Positions 1 to 11,007 of a stretch of 64,000 nt of DNA are shown here, in pieces. This DNA comes from Seminavis robusta (taxonomy: Eukaryota > Bacillariophyta > Bacillariophyceae > Naviculales > Naviculaceae): contig CAICTM010000188.1 of the NCBI GenBank assembly GCA_903772945.1, positions 1-64,000 on the forward strand, in the 5' to 3' direction. A model generated the notes under the pieces. The model saw nothing but the letters and a program-made list of their open reading frames with translations. It did not search any database and was not told where the DNA came from. A program made the translations under genes and the position numbers. Every line of letters begins with the position of its first letter. Within the stretch, counting starts at the first letter, position 1.

Positions 1-95
1 TCGATAGAGGTGCGTTCGTGCCGTTCGTTCGATAGAGGTGCGTTCGTGCCGTTCGTTCGATAGAGGTGCAGCGATAGAGGTGCGTCGTGCCGTTT
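1..95. repeat. 28-bp minisatellite at the window edge
   Basis: Two exact copies of a 28-bp unit that begins TCGATAGAGGTGCG lie head to tail, followed by two shortened, diverged copies up to about position 95. The array probably continues to the left of the window. Confidence 0.8.
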
Positions 96-868
96 GATCA
101 GTGTAGCGGATCGGTGGTGGTATCGGTTGGTGTGGTTGTATAGAAGGATCTTATAACATCTGTTGAAGAGACTAAAGGTAGCGATAGATGTATTACGAAT
201 GATGTTATAAGATTATGAGGAAAAGCTACTTTGTTGTCTCTGTATATCTGTAGATCTGTAGATGGGTGGAGGCTAGATTCTGGTTGACGGTTGACCGTCA
301 GACGGCCGGAATCAGCAATATCTTCCGGAAAAAGTGAGACACTGTTGCTCTGTGTGGCTTGCACTCACCAATTTTTAGTAAAATGTTTATTTTGTGAGGG
401 GTACCAAGAGGGTACCATGGTACCATACCCTGCTGCTAGCTAGATAAAACCCAGGCGATAAGCAGGTAGCGGTATACCCTGCTGCTAGATGAAGCATGGA
501 GATAATAAGCGGTGAGGATAGGAACACAGTGTACCGTAGCGGAGGTTGGCACCATCAAGGGCGGATGAGTGGATGAGTCATGCTTGCCTCCGAGTAGTCT
601 AACTCTTTCTACTAGCTAGCTAGTCAGCAGTGCAGAGAACCTGTACTAGTACCACTAAATCAATTTTATTAAGTGGAATGGTGCTGGCTTATATCTCTTC
701 ATTCACTCTGGCCTTTATTTCTCTCATGAAAGAGATTTAACAAAACTATCTCAGAAACTTCAACTTGGGTATCCTTTTCTCTCAACCCAGGACAATGGCG
801 GTGCCTTGGACCCTCAACACAATGTCATCACACCACTATACTACTACTCCAAGCTAGCTTTAGGCACC
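96..868. other. Intergenic region, no gene seen
   Basis: No convincing reading frame is present. The stretch contains GGTACC-rich segments and a short direct repeat (TACCCTGCTGCTAG near 425 and 475). The last ~150 bp are the presumed promoter and 5' leader of the plastid-targeted gene at 869. Confidence 0.5.
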
Positions 869-1387
869 ATGCTGCGCTTCCTTTTTCTGATGATGACGGC
901 TCTGCTGATGGCAGATAGGTGCTGGGCCTTTGTGCCTTCTGGTCTCGAAAAGTCGCGACTTGCTCCAGCCAAGGAAGCAGTGCCAATCCACACCACGACC
1001 ACGACGGGTGGAACACGATTGTTTATGGCTCAAATTACCGAGAAAGAAGCCCAAGCTGGTATTGACAAAGTAGTGGCAGCTCTGCGAAAGGACAAACAGG
1101 CAAATGAGGAACTAGGCCGCCTTCAAAGTGTCAACAATGTTCTAGGATTTGGAAGCCCGACTCCTGGACAGGTTGCGGTGAGATTCAATGCTTCCTTCAA
1201 GAGGGGTGGAATGGGACGAGCAGCAGTTCCACTTCCCTTTGGCCTTGGTCAAACCAACAAGAGCGAAGGGCGAGGCGTTATGGTGGGGCAAGTCAAAGCC
1301 AGTGTCGACTCGAACACTGGAAAAGTCACCAGCTGTTCTGTATTCAGAGATCTGGGCTATGGAAGGGCGTTCAACCTAAAGGTGTGA
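869..1387 (+). CDS. Plastid-targeted small protein of unknown function
   Basis: 172 residues from the ATG at 869. The open frame reaches back to 806 but only through a TTG. The N-terminus is a hydrophobic signal peptide (MLRFLFLMMTALLMADRCWA) followed directly by FVPSG. This matches the bipartite plastid presequence of diatoms, in which the signal peptide is cut before a Phe. A Ser/Thr/Lys-rich transit peptide runs to about residue 50 (ending near RLFMA). The mature part, about 120 residues, contains LGFGSPTPGQVAVRFN, a Gly-rich GGMGRAAVPLPFGLG and GRGVMVGQVKASVDSNTG. I do not recognise a family. Import into the plastid is inferred from the presequence alone; the molecular role is unknown. 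It converges on the minus-strand gene ending at 1492. Confidence 0.75.
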   Translation: MLRFLFLMMTALLMADRCWAFVPSGLEKSRLAPAKEAVPIHTTTTTGGTRLFMAQITEKEAQAGIDKVVAALRKDKQANEELGRLQSVNNVLGFGSPTPGQVAVRFNASFKRGGMGRAAVPLPFGLGQTNKSEGRGVMVGQVKASVDSNTGKVTSCSVFRDLGYGRAFNLKV

Positions 1388-1491
1388 ATTCCTGGTTTGT
1401 AGCTACTAGCATTGTCAAAGCTCAGCCGATCCTAAATAGTGGTTATAGACTATGCCTGTACTCTGCAAAAGCCTTTGAGGATTATATGCAC

Positions 1492-3666
1492 CTAGGCAAG
1501 CTCGAATCGCTTGGAGTTTGCACTGTTTTCCTTTTTCTGCTTTGCATCCTGGGAGTCCAAGACCACTCGCTTCTTGTAAATACCCGACCGACTGACCTGC
1601 CACTTGGTTTTCTTGACATGCTTGACTGCACGGGTGGTGGCCCACTGTTCTTCCAATGCCTCCTTGCGACGCTCAACTCTGGTCTTGCGTTCCTTCCGCC
1701 CACCTCCACCACCAAACTTCTCGATGACCGAACTGAAGGCGCTGGATTGCGAAACCTTCGTTTTCTCCTGAGCTCCCTTCTTGTCTTTCTTCTCTGGAGT
1801 AGGTGCTTCCAGAGGCAACGAAGGGAATCCGTACCGACCCACAGGAGACGAGGCCTTCTGCTTGCTCTTCTTTTCGGTGGGTGAAGGCGTAAAATCCGAG
1901 GGGAGCAATGGGAAACCGTACTGTCCGACGGGAACAGCGGGAACGGGAGACGGGGCGTCTTGGCGCTGGTCGTTCACTTGGAAGGAATTTGCTGGATTAG
2001 GTTGTCGTTTCTCAGGACTGTTGTTGATTGTCAATGCCGCAGTGACTTCCGTGTCGTTGGAAAACACTTTGCTAAGTTTGGCGTCCACTGCATCCGGAGC
2101 AACCGAGGGCTTGCCGCTGTCCTCACTGGAACACGACATTTGATCACGGCTGAAGAAATCCTGTAGACCACGGCGAGGTTCGGCGGTATCAGAGTAGGAG
2201 AGGGGCTTGGCCCGATCGTGACAAATAAGATCTAGAGCACCTGCTGTCATCATCTTGTTGCCAAAAAGGTTGGCATTGTGCATGCTGTTGCTGCTTGGAG
2301 CCGGGGGCTGACGTTGTTTGGATGACTTGCCCGTTGTTTTCACCAAGAAACACTCTGAGAGCGAAGGTGGGCGCGGATTTCCCACACTCATACTTTCTCG
2401 GGCCGCGTGCGAGAGTGTAAGGGGTGAATCCTCAAATGTCGTTTCCAAGGTAAAGAGACCTCGGCTGCGGCGTTCTCGTGAACGACGTGCTCTGGCACTG
2501 TTGCCTGAGCGACCCTTTCGGGGACCAGATACCGATTGGATGCCACCAAAGTCATCCTCATCGTCCTCCTCACATTCCGTATCGGACCAGTACCCTTGGA
2601 AAGGTGGGAGTGCTTGCTTCTTCAGGTACTCACGGGCGTCGCCGCCTCGCTGGTTCCATTGGGGCCAAGTGTAAGATGGAGAAGCAAACGGGTAGTCCTC
2701 GCCTTCTTCCGTGTTGCCATCATCATCAGAGCCGGATGAAGCTTCACTCGAGGCGTCAAAGTCGATTGGTTCCAAATCAGACCACTCTGCTGGTACAGCC
2801 TTGGGCTCAGGGACGTTTTGGGTTGGCTCTTTGGCGTCCTGAGGAAAGAACGGATTGTTTTGCTCATTTTCCATCTCAAATGTCTCATCTTCCTCTTCCA
2901 CGCTCTCCAGCTTGCTTATTCCAATCGATCCACAAGCATCGGCTTCCAGAGAAAACGATGCTGATGCCATAGTGACAGCAGACAGCGACAAGCAGAGTTC
3001 ATTCTCAATGACAGGAGCTTCGGCTTCAGGAAGATCGAAGGACTTCGAAGGCTCCTCAAATGAAAAAAGCACATCATCATTGGGAGATTCCACGCTTTCA
3101 ATGACCACGGTACTATCCGCGGCTCGCCCCTCGTTGGTTGGCTCCGTAAAACCCAAGCTCTCGGTGGCGTTTGTTGCGACAAGGAACTGCTTCTCCATGT
3201 CTTGTCGGTAGATTGGAAGGTCATCGCTCGACCTTTCCGCGCTGAAGCTACCAACAGCAGGAGAGGCCAAATCTTGCTCCTCCGTGTCGCCTGTCTCGGC
3301 AACCTTTCCATGGTCAATTGGCTGGACGGTTTGCACCGGACTCGTGCCGAAGGAGACGACGTCTTCCGAGGGACCCACCGGACTTTTGTTGCTTCCAATG
3401 GCGGGATCAGGTCGAAGGTTCTCTTGTTGTGAGTTGTTGTCGTCGTCCTGGGTTGCAGGCTGCAGTCCGAAACCATGAATACGACCACGAACGGAGACCC
3501 GGCCAATGCTATGGGGCTTCGGTTTGGTTGGACTTCGACGGCGTTGGATTTGACCTTGATCAAAGTGATCCTTGTTTTTGTTGCCAAAGTTCTTGAGCCA
3601 CGCTCGGAGTTCGCTCACGGACATGTTTTCGGGAGGTGTAGTGCTGTTATCGGTAGGAGACATCAT
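1492..3666 (-). CDS. Large acidic, low-complexity protein of unknown function
   Basis: 724 residues from the ATG at 3664-3666 (MMSPTDNSTTPPENMSV). The frame continues upstream only to a TTG. Near the N-terminus lies SVSELRAWLKNFGNKNKDHF, a short amphipathic helix followed by a basic stretch; I have seen similar helices at the start of other diatom unknowns, but it defines no family. The middle is rich in Asp, Glu and Ser and contains two related QYGFPLLP and RYGFPSLP motifs about 35 residues apart. The C-terminus is strongly basic (GGGGGRKERKTRVERRKEALEEQWATT). No signal peptide or membrane segment is visible. Composition suggests a disordered cytosolic or nuclear protein, but this is inference. 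The gene is read as one exon. It is divergent from eIF4E, with ~850 bp between the two starts. Confidence 0.65.
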   Translation of the reverse strand: MMSPTDNSTTPPENMSVSELRAWLKNFGNKNKDHFDQGQIQRRRSPTKPKPHSIGRVSVRGRIHGFGLQPATQDDDNNSQQENLRPDPAIGSNKSPVGPSEDVVSFGTSPVQTVQPIDHGKVAETGDTEEQDLASPAVGSFSAERSSDDLPIYRQDMEKQFLVATNATESLGFTEPTNEGRAADSTVVIESVESPNDDVLFSFEEPSKSFDLPEAEAPVIENELCLSLSAVTMASASFSLEADACGSIGISKLESVEEEDETFEMENEQNNPFFPQDAKEPTQNVPEPKAVPAEWSDLEPIDFDASSEASSGSDDDGNTEEGEDYPFASPSYTWPQWNQRGGDAREYLKKQALPPFQGYWSDTECEEDDEDDFGGIQSVSGPRKGRSGNSARARRSRERRSRGLFTLETTFEDSPLTLSHAARESMSVGNPRPPSLSECFLVKTTGKSSKQRQPPAPSSNSMHNANLFGNKMMTAGALDLICHDRAKPLSYSDTAEPRRGLQDFFSRDQMSCSSEDSGKPSVAPDAVDAKLSKVFSNDTEVTAALTINNSPEKRQPNPANSFQVNDQRQDAPSPVPAVPVGQYGFPLLPSDFTPSPTEKKSKQKASSPVGRYGFPSLPLEAPTPEKKDKKGAQEKTKVSQSSAFSSVIEKFGGGGGRKERKTRVERRKEALEEQWATTRAVKHVKKTKWQVSRSGIYKKRVVLDSQDAKQKKENSANSKRFELA

Positions 3667-4515
3667 CTTGTTTTCTTGCTTGCTGAAGTTTGGAAGATTG
3701 GTTGGAAAGGATTGCGAAGTTAAGACTTTCGAAGTTAGTTTTTTTGGTTGGTTTGTTGGTGTGCTCGATTTTGCGAGGCAAAAGTTATGAGACCTTTGAT
3801 CGGCTCCACTCTGGTGCTTTGCTTTGAAGGCTCTGGAGTCTTGTCGATTTTTGTGAGCCAAATCAAAGGGATTTCGAATGCTCGAGGAGGTTTCGTTTCG
3901 TCAAGGTTTGGGAGTATCCCACGATCTGACCACCGTGTCGATTTCCTTCGATGAGATTGCCTCTTCGATACGTAAATGTACCCGAAGAGATGTGGAAATG
4001 GCCGCGATGATGGGTTGTGGATAAGAAGGATGCATATAACACGGTCGAAAACCGTGGAGTTGCTACGCTCTTGCAACCAGAATGTAAGGAGCGCGGTGGC
4101 GCTAACAATAGTGATTGTGGCTGCTCCTTTCGTCGAGCGAAGCTAAGAAAATTTCATACGTTGTCTTCACGATAAAATCTGGAGTATCGAGGCGGAGTGA
4201 TCCACAAAGTGGTGATCGCCTCGATTTCAGTATTCATGTGTCAAACATAGGCAAACGAAGATTACTCAAAAGCTCGTGATCATTTTCACAATAACGTAAC
4301 GAGGGCGATGCAACGGCCGATGCATCGACTCGGTAATCAAATTAGTCCTGTATATGACGTCATCTCCGAGACGTAGGCCCAGCCAGAGCTTGAGAGCCAC
4401 ACAACCCCACCCACCAATCCAACCAAGGCAAACAAAGACGCCACCAAAAAGCAGGAACAACAACGCGACAACACGTCGAAGACACAGACTATATCTAGCT
4501 AGCAATATACTAACA
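3667..4515. other. Divergent intergenic region between the acidic protein and eIF4E
   Basis: No gene recognised. It presumably carries the two promoters. A 40-bp imperfect hairpin lies at 4186-4225, with 9-bp arms ATCGAGGCG and CGCCTCGAT and further inner pairing GATCCAC/GTGG. Confidence 0.5.
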
Positions 4516-5274
4516 ATGGGAGAAGAATCGCACACTCTAGAGCATGGTAAGTGAAGAGCTAACGAAGGTCCGACTTGTCCACTGTCGCCACGGGTAGCAC
4601 CGCTCACTTTCTTCATCTACCCTTTTCCGCGTGTGTGCTACCGTCTTAATTAATTTACCACACGACAACCAACAAATTATCTAATCCCATCAGAATGGGT
4701 CCTTTGGGAACACAAGGCCGTGGCTACCAAGGATCCCAACATGTGGAAGGAAAACATGAAGCAATTATGCGCCTTTAACACTGTGGAGGATTTCTGGCGC
4801 TACTTTAATCACATTCCCACCCCTTCGCAAGTCTTTTTCGACGGCGAATGCCGGAAAAAGGTCGGCACTGAGGGCAAGACAATAGAAGAATACAGTCTAT
4901 TCAAAAAGGGCATTGAACCAGAATGGGGTGATCCCAAGAATGTCATTGGTGGCGAGTGGTTTTGCCGACAGTATTTTGAAGGAGAGCAGCTGGATCTGTA
5001 CTGGCAGAATCTCGTCTTGGCGTTGGTCGGTGAAACCATTGAAGATGCTGTAGATGAGAAACGCAAGTTTGATGCCAACTACATCAATGGCGCACGAGTG
5101 GTCGACAAATCAAGAACCTACCCCATGTACAAGCTGGAAATCTGGATAAGTTCTCGGGAAGCCAGAGTCAAGGAAATCGTCAAGAAAAAGCTTCTAGAAG
5201 TCGTCACGGATGGACAGCCAGCAGGAGCACGCAAGGCTCATCCCAAATTTGAGTGGAAGGATCACTCTGCGTAA
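4516..5274 (+). CDS. eIF4E: Eukaryotic translation initiation factor 4E-like cap-binding protein
   Basis: Two exons, 4516-4546 and 4694-5274, joined by a 147-bp GT-AG intron, give 203 residues. The join restores the family start HTLEHEWVLWEHKA. The body carries the hallmark segments NTVEDFWRYFNHIPTPS, EYSLFKKGIEPEWGDPKN and GGEWFCR, and ends with YKLEIWISSREARVKEIVKKKL. It binds the m7G cap of mRNA and recruits ribosomes through eIF4G. The Trp pair that stacks on the cap is present (MW in DPNMW and PEW). However, the Glu that normally follows the second Trp (human E103, which contacts the guanine) is Gly here (PEWGD instead of PxWED). The protein may therefore be a divergent isoform with altered cap affinity. 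The family call is secure; canonical function is less sure. Confidence 0.92.
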
Positions 5275-6173
5275 ACGCGGAGAAGGAGAAAAGAAATGGA
5301 GTAGTGTAGATGGTGTTGTAATAATAGACAGCCAATCAACTAACTTTTCCCCATAGGGCTCTCGTCCTGGCGAATATCTTGGTGTCTGCGCTAATCCTGG
5401 AGTTGGAGGCTGTTCTCGTAGTACCGCACGGTACACATGTAGCCATTTCGAGACTCTAATTTTTTAAACAAAGAGGCCGAGTACGCCTTATAGAGTTTCT
5501 TGCCACCGACCCGCACTCTTCCTGTTTGTTTTGGGACCAAGCAAGAAATAAGACAGACACCTAGCTAGATCTACTCCGAACACTTCAACCACATTTTCCA
5601 AAACTTTGCAGACGAAGATATCACCTGCGACCTTCCAAAGGAACAGCATCGAAGTTAGCATCCTATGGCAAGGCAACCCAATAAGCCCTGCCAAGACCTA
5701 TGGGACACAGCACTGCAGCCTGTGCAATAGGGAGCAACTCGAAATCCTGAAACCATCCAGAGAATCCAATCAGGTACTAATCAACTACTGCAATGGAATC
5801 TCTAGAGCCTGACGGAACAATCCAACATTTCATAAGTACCATAATAGCCCAAGCGCTGATGAAAAAGTCAAACAACCGCAAAGTTACCACCGTGTCAAGC
5901 CTGTGGTGTACATTGTAGTGATTTGGCAGTTCGTGAGTAAAGTCACTATTTGCTAAAATGGTATGAAGAACAGGTATCAACCCCAAAAGTACCGTGTTTT
6001 CGATATGGTTCACAGGGCCCGGCTGGCTAACTTCATGGCCAATTCCACTCGAGACAAAAGCAGAGGATGCGCCATGATTCCAAAATAAAACCATGCATAT
6101 CTAATGTTAGGGTCCCTACCAGTATTGATTCGATTCGATTCCACTGCTTGCCCACTCTTGCTTGAGCTTGCAA
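5275..6173. other. Intergenic region, no supported gene
   Basis: One minus-strand frame of 105 codons (5777-6094) has a hydrophobic segment and a His-rich stretch (THELPNHYNVHHR), but it has no recognisable family. Nothing else is supported. Confidence 0.4.
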
Positions 6174-7457
6174 TTACGCTTCTTTCACATCCCAAACCTT
6201 GCTCCTTTTGCAAAACATTCTCCAAACAACAAATGCAGCCAGAATTAACAGTGGTGGACTGAACATAACCTTCTCTATCACCATTGTGGCGCCAAAGAAT
6301 GGGTAGGCTATGGCCAAAAGGAATGCCTGAGTGCCAGTGCTGCTATTTTCATTCAGCCATTTCAAGATGCCAATACCATGAGCAACATGATGCGGCATGC
6401 CATCATCATTAAAAGATTGGCACACGCCCTCCAATGCCACGGCACGGCACAGCATTCGAAATGGTGTCAGTACCATGTGGATTCCAGTGTGTTGTGCAAT
6501 GAACGGTGTGCCATCCTGGAATTCTGCATATTCATCCGTGTCTTGGATCAATGCAACGTAGGATGATGCGAGAATGTTGCCATTGAGTACCAAAGTCCCA
6601 TCGGCGGTGAGTGGTGCATAAATACCATGCTTTGCCACAGTGTCAATATGTGTAACAGAAACTCCCAATGGTTGCAGCCGATCACCAGTCTTAATAGAGC
6701 CGGCCCTGACCGGGTTGGGCTTTCCCTCAAGATAGATCAAGTGATCTCTTGATACCTCCAGAGCTCCATTGTCGTCTGTGCTGAGGACCAAGAACTCGGC
6801 CTCTTTGGTTGGATGGTAATGCCCAAAAGAGTACACTCTTTGATAATCTGATTGACCAGTGAGAATCTTGTCACCCACTTGCAGCCCCTCCATTGGCATC
6901 ATTCCCTTCCCAAACACATCAACCTTTGTGTCACCTGAAAAGCATGCGATGACAGCTACGGTGGTAGAATCGTCGGCACCACCGCCGCCGCCGCCACCTC
7001 CACCGCCGCCACTTGCAGCACAGCTGCTTGGGACGCAATAATCCCGGCTATCACTGGGAAAGCTCACAGAGCAACAGGGCGGCGTTGGGTCACCTGTGCC
7101 TCTTTGCCAACAAACTAAACTGCCTGCACACTAATCAAATCCGAAAGGAACACGTACTTGTGAGAAAAAGAATCAAGTCGACAAACAAACAACCGTTTCT
7201 CTTGAACTGACATCACTGTTGCGGTCACAATCGCTCTCGCATTGTCCAAGATGGTGTAGGCGTCGCTGCTTTTGATCTCCTTGCACAGCTCTCAAAAAGT
7301 CCTTTCGCAACTCTTTGTTCGACTCCGCGTCTGAAGCATCGTTATCTTCCAAATCAATCGCGAAAGTCAAGTCGTTTCCTTCCACTTCTGTATTCCCATC
7401 GGCCAGGTTGGATACGGCCGCCACCAAGAGTAAAAGCAGCAGACAGCGGTTGAACAT
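6174..7457 (-). CDS. Secreted/membrane Hint-domain (Hedgehog C-terminal-like) protein
   Basis: Two exons, 7212-7457 and 6174-7130, with an 81-bp intron (GTCAGT...GATTAG), give 400 residues. Exon 1 encodes a signal peptide (MFNRCLLLLLLVAAVSNLADG) and the start of a Cys-rich module. Joining restores CESDCDRNSDCAGSLVCWQR, which confirms the splice. A run of 11 Gly follows, then the Hint domain from about Cys145 (VIACFSGDTKVDVFGKG), with VGDKI, the His motif VSRDHLIY and the Hog-like block GIYAPLTADGTLVLNGNILAS. The C-terminus has hydrophobic segments and a final membrane helix before a basic tail. Hint domains catalyse peptide-bond rearrangement and self-cleavage at the N-terminal Cys, which is present with the His motif. 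The attached ligand or sterol step cannot be told. Processing activity is inferred. Confidence 0.88.
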
Positions 7458-8697
7458 GGTAACAATCGTTCTGCTCGCGGTGTTGTGCTTAGCCAGCTAC
7501 AGAGATGACTCGACTCTCTATTCAAAGCAACAAAGGTGCTTGCTGAAGCCACAGCAGTAAAGAAGACATGGTCTTGCGAGAAACTTCGTGTTCGTGTCCG
7601 ATCTTTCGCGTCGATTGGCATAATACCCCACATAAATGAGGCGAGGTTTGCGCGTACCGTTGCAAAATCATTTACCACGTCATGATTAGAAACGGTGAAT
7701 GCAGTTATGACTTCAGTCAATCCACCAAAGTGACCACCAAATTTAGCCAATATCGGCAGGACTTGTCACGTCCACATGGTGGTGTCGGAGGTCGGAAAAA
7801 CTTCTGGATGCGCCGGAAGCTTCCCCTATCTAGCTAGCTGTCGTTTTCCTGTCTTTAGCTCCCAACACCGAGACCGTATCAATCAGTTGCTTCCGGTGCC
7901 AGGGACCGCACCGTACCGTACCGGTATGAAACTCAGCTCGGTACTGCACCGTTCTTTCAAACAATTAATTTCTTTTCTGGCACCCGGAGTCCCACGTTCG
8001 CCCCCGTTGTTTCGCACAGAGCGGAAGGCAGATCTTTGAGCTCGAAGGTGCAGATGCTTGGAGCGTTACGAAGCCATTATTTTGGTTCTACGTGGGCGTA
8101 GCGTCTGAAGAGTGACATTTCTAGGTCACCACTACGGCACCCTTGCGGCTCTTACGTAGTAGAGCTGCAACCGTACGGTACCGTACGGGTAAAGGAGGCA
8201 GCCTGAACTGGCACAACCGTTAGGGGCAACTGGGACGGGAGCTGTGAGTCACCGCTCCGTGCAACTCAGGTCAATTGATCCTACCGTATTCCAGGCAGTG
8301 ATACCCCAGAGCAAAGGCGTCGATAGTTCAGGTAGGTCGAGCCCTTGGTACCAGTACTGGTACCACCGTGCGATTTTCACTGTCGGCCAAATCTCAATCG
8401 AATGATTCGATTCAATCGAATTATTTGGGGGAAGATTCGAATGTCCGATTATAGTCATTCTTATTCCCAAAGAATGCGTCGTCAGGGCCTTTCCACTCTC
8501 ACGAGGTTGTTGGCATGTGGCATGGGCCTCATTGAATTTTGTTCTGCCGGAAGCTGTAAGCTGTGAGGATGCTGCTTCGGTGAAGTCGCCGTCCACCACA
8601 ACCATCGGCCTCCCTCCACTGTTCTGTGGAGTTACAGTTGATATTGTTACTACGGTATCAGTCAGAGGTATCCTTCGTTTTAGTAACCAGAGCCACC
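7458..8697. other. Divergent intergenic region with GTAC-rich motifs
   Basis: No gene supported. It lies between the start of the Hint gene and the kinase start. It holds self-complementary GTAC-rich segments near 7908-7926 and 8172-8187, and AATCGAAT-type palindromes near 8395-8440. Confidence 0.5.
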
Positions 8698-10460
8698 ATG
8701 CCAGCAAAACGCAGCAGTGCGGCCACGGCCCGTCCCTCTGTGGACGCCAACGGGAAGGCAAAGGCCAAAATGACCGTAGAGGCAGTGTTTGCCCAATCGG
8801 CCATTGTGGACCGTGTGGGCGAATACCCTAAGTTTACCAAGGAGGAAATGCAATTGGGCAAGTTATTGGGTAAAGGAGGTTTTGGCAGTGTCTTTGAAAT
8901 TCGTTCCTTTACACTCGGTGGCAAAAAAGTGCTGATGAATCAGAAGAAGGGATTTTCCGATGACCTGAATGATACGGACTATGGGAATGCCAGCAACAAC
9001 CACCAAAGTGCTCGCATGTTTATTGCTCAGCACTGTCTCCGCAATAACAGTGACGCCCGCTATGCTGTCAAGCAGTTGAGCCCTGAAGTTATTTCAAATG
9101 CCGGCATGTTCTACCAAGGAATGATGGATATGGCACTCGAAACCAGGTTCATGAGTGACATACAGCATCCTAATATTGTCAAAATCAGGGTAAGTACGAG
9201 TCGAGTCAGTCAAGATGGTATGAAATGACTATGATGGTAGATTCATCCCCTTTCCGTTGCTCTGCTTGCGTGGATTTCTTTTTTGGGAATTGGATAGTCC
9301 ATGGCTAAGTGTGAACCATACGATGAACGGTACTTTATCATCATGGACCGTCTCTATGATACTCTTGAACGACGTATTCAAAAGGTCTGGTTGCCCAAGG
9401 CCAAGGTTCAAAATTCCTTCTTTGGGAAAAATCTCTTAGATCGCAAGGGCGCAAAGAGGAATGATTTGTTGGAGGAACGTGTTGTTTATGCCTTTGATTT
9501 GGCAGCCGCAATTAACTATTTGCACGAACGTCAAATTCTGTATCGTGATATAAAGGTATGTATGTATGGGGCACTGGCGAGCTACATCCGTACGGGGAGT
9601 GGATGTCTCACCACTGTATTCTTCTCTTCCAACTAACTCTTGGCTGTTCCTTTCTTGTCTATGAACTTATTGTGTTTTCAGCCCGAGAACATTGGCTTCG
9701 ATGTCCGTGATGACATCAAGTTGTTCGATTTTGGATTGGCCAAGGAATTGAGAGATGACCTAAAGACCGAAGACGGTCTCTACAAATTGACTGGAGATAC
9801 TGGCTCACCTCGTTACATGGCACCAGGTGAGTACAAATAGAATTCATGTCAACTAAAGAGAAAGCAGTTGTCGTTATTTTTGTGAAGTCTCACATACCTG
9901 CTTTGTTCCTTCCTCCCGCCCCTGCTTCCATGTCCTGCTTGAAAACAGAGGTCGCTTTTGGAAAACCTTACAATAGCACCTGTGATACCTACTCTTTCTG
10001 CATCCTCTTATGGCAAATGCTAGCTCTCACCACTCCCTTTGAAGTTTACACAGTCAAGAAACTAAAGGAACGTGTCTGGAGTTCCATGGAAAAACGACCA
10101 CTTATCAATGAAACCTGGTCAGCCAACTTAAAGCTACTCTTGAAGCGTGGCTGGGCCAACGATTTGACTGTCCGTTTCACCATGAAACAGGTCGAAGGCA
10201 TTCTTCGCAAGGAATGTATCCGTATCCGTGATGGCAATGACAGCGGTCTTGAGCATCAACGTCGTCGTTCCACATTTGTCTTCCGTGGAAGCAAGGCTGG
10301 GGAAAAGGGTGCCCCTATCAATGTCAAACCAACACCTAGTCGTGCGGCAGTATTGAAGACAACTCACAACACTACTGCTGTTGCCGCCAAGGAGAAAAAG
10401 GAAGAACTGAGCGCCCAAAGTGCGCACTCGATGAGTGCACACATCACTTTTGACCTCTAA
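8698..10460 (+). CDS. Serine/threonine protein kinase (TKL-like), four exons
   Basis: Exons 8698-9189, 9298-9555, 9682-9826 and 9949-10460, all with GT-AG introns, give 468 residues. The start has a strong context (GCCACCATG). The fold is shown by the glycine loop GKGGFGSVFE (about 58-67), the ATP-anchoring Lys in YAVKQL, the catalytic loop LYRDIKPENIGFD, the DFG motif (LFDFGLAKE) and the APE motif. The APE motif is only formed by joining exons 3 and 4 (RYMAPEVAFGKPYN). The HRD His is Tyr (YRD), as in a minority of active kinases. A ~75-residue insert with DDLNDTDYGNASNN lies between the glycine loop and the Lys. The tail is basic and Ser-rich, without a recognised domain. It is probably cytosolic and phosphorylates Ser/Thr; pathway and substrate are unknown. 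Confidence 0.9.
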
Positions 10461-11007
10461 AAGGAGCATGCTAGGCCAGGTCGCTCTTTGGATGTGGGTG
10501 GCAAGCAAATGTTTGCCCCAAATAGAATTGACACTTGTGGCAGTGTCATAAAACGGCAACAATACACCCTCTGCAATTTTTGGATGGAAGGAAGCAACCA
10601 TGGTTGAAGGAAGCTGGTGCAGCAAGGATGGGAGTTCTTGATGAACAGGAGCATTCCTCTTGTCTCCACACTAAAACCGTATTATAAAGATGTTATTTAC
10701 TTCATGTTGATTTGATTTTGCAGTGACAGCAAATGTTAATAGTGATACGGATATCAAAGCGTACAAGAATAAAGTAAAACAAAGGAGATGGCATCACGAC
10801 AATTCGTCATGGTGGACGTACCAGTGGAGCAATGCCAACAATAGCGGCAGGAGCATTATCAAGTCCAAAGACCGCACCGGTACCAGGTAGTGCAGTTCCC
10901 AGCGACCCTAGCAAACGCAATGTTCACTCAGCAAGAGTATCCGTCCGGTTAGCCGCAAGGACTGATTTCTAATTAGCTACCTAATCTCAAACTCGACGAC
11001 TACTTGG
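10461..11007. other. Region between convergent kinase genes
   Basis: It contains the 3' ends of two convergent genes. An AATAAA-like signal occurs near 10770 on the plus strand. No gene is seen. Confidence 0.5.

Noticed and set aside
98-364. 88-codon minus-strand open frame near the left edge
   Set aside because: Short, no family, no splice partner and next to a minisatellite; composition does not look like the neighbouring genes.
5777-6094. 105-codon minus frame with a hydrophobic part and NHYNVHHR
   Set aside because: Resembles membrane desaturase text only superficially; no His-box set, no neighbouring exon that would complete it.
7367-7750. 127-codon frame overlapping exon 1 of the Hint gene
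   Set aside because: Runs in another frame across the signal-peptide exon; a shadow of the real gene and its promoter.
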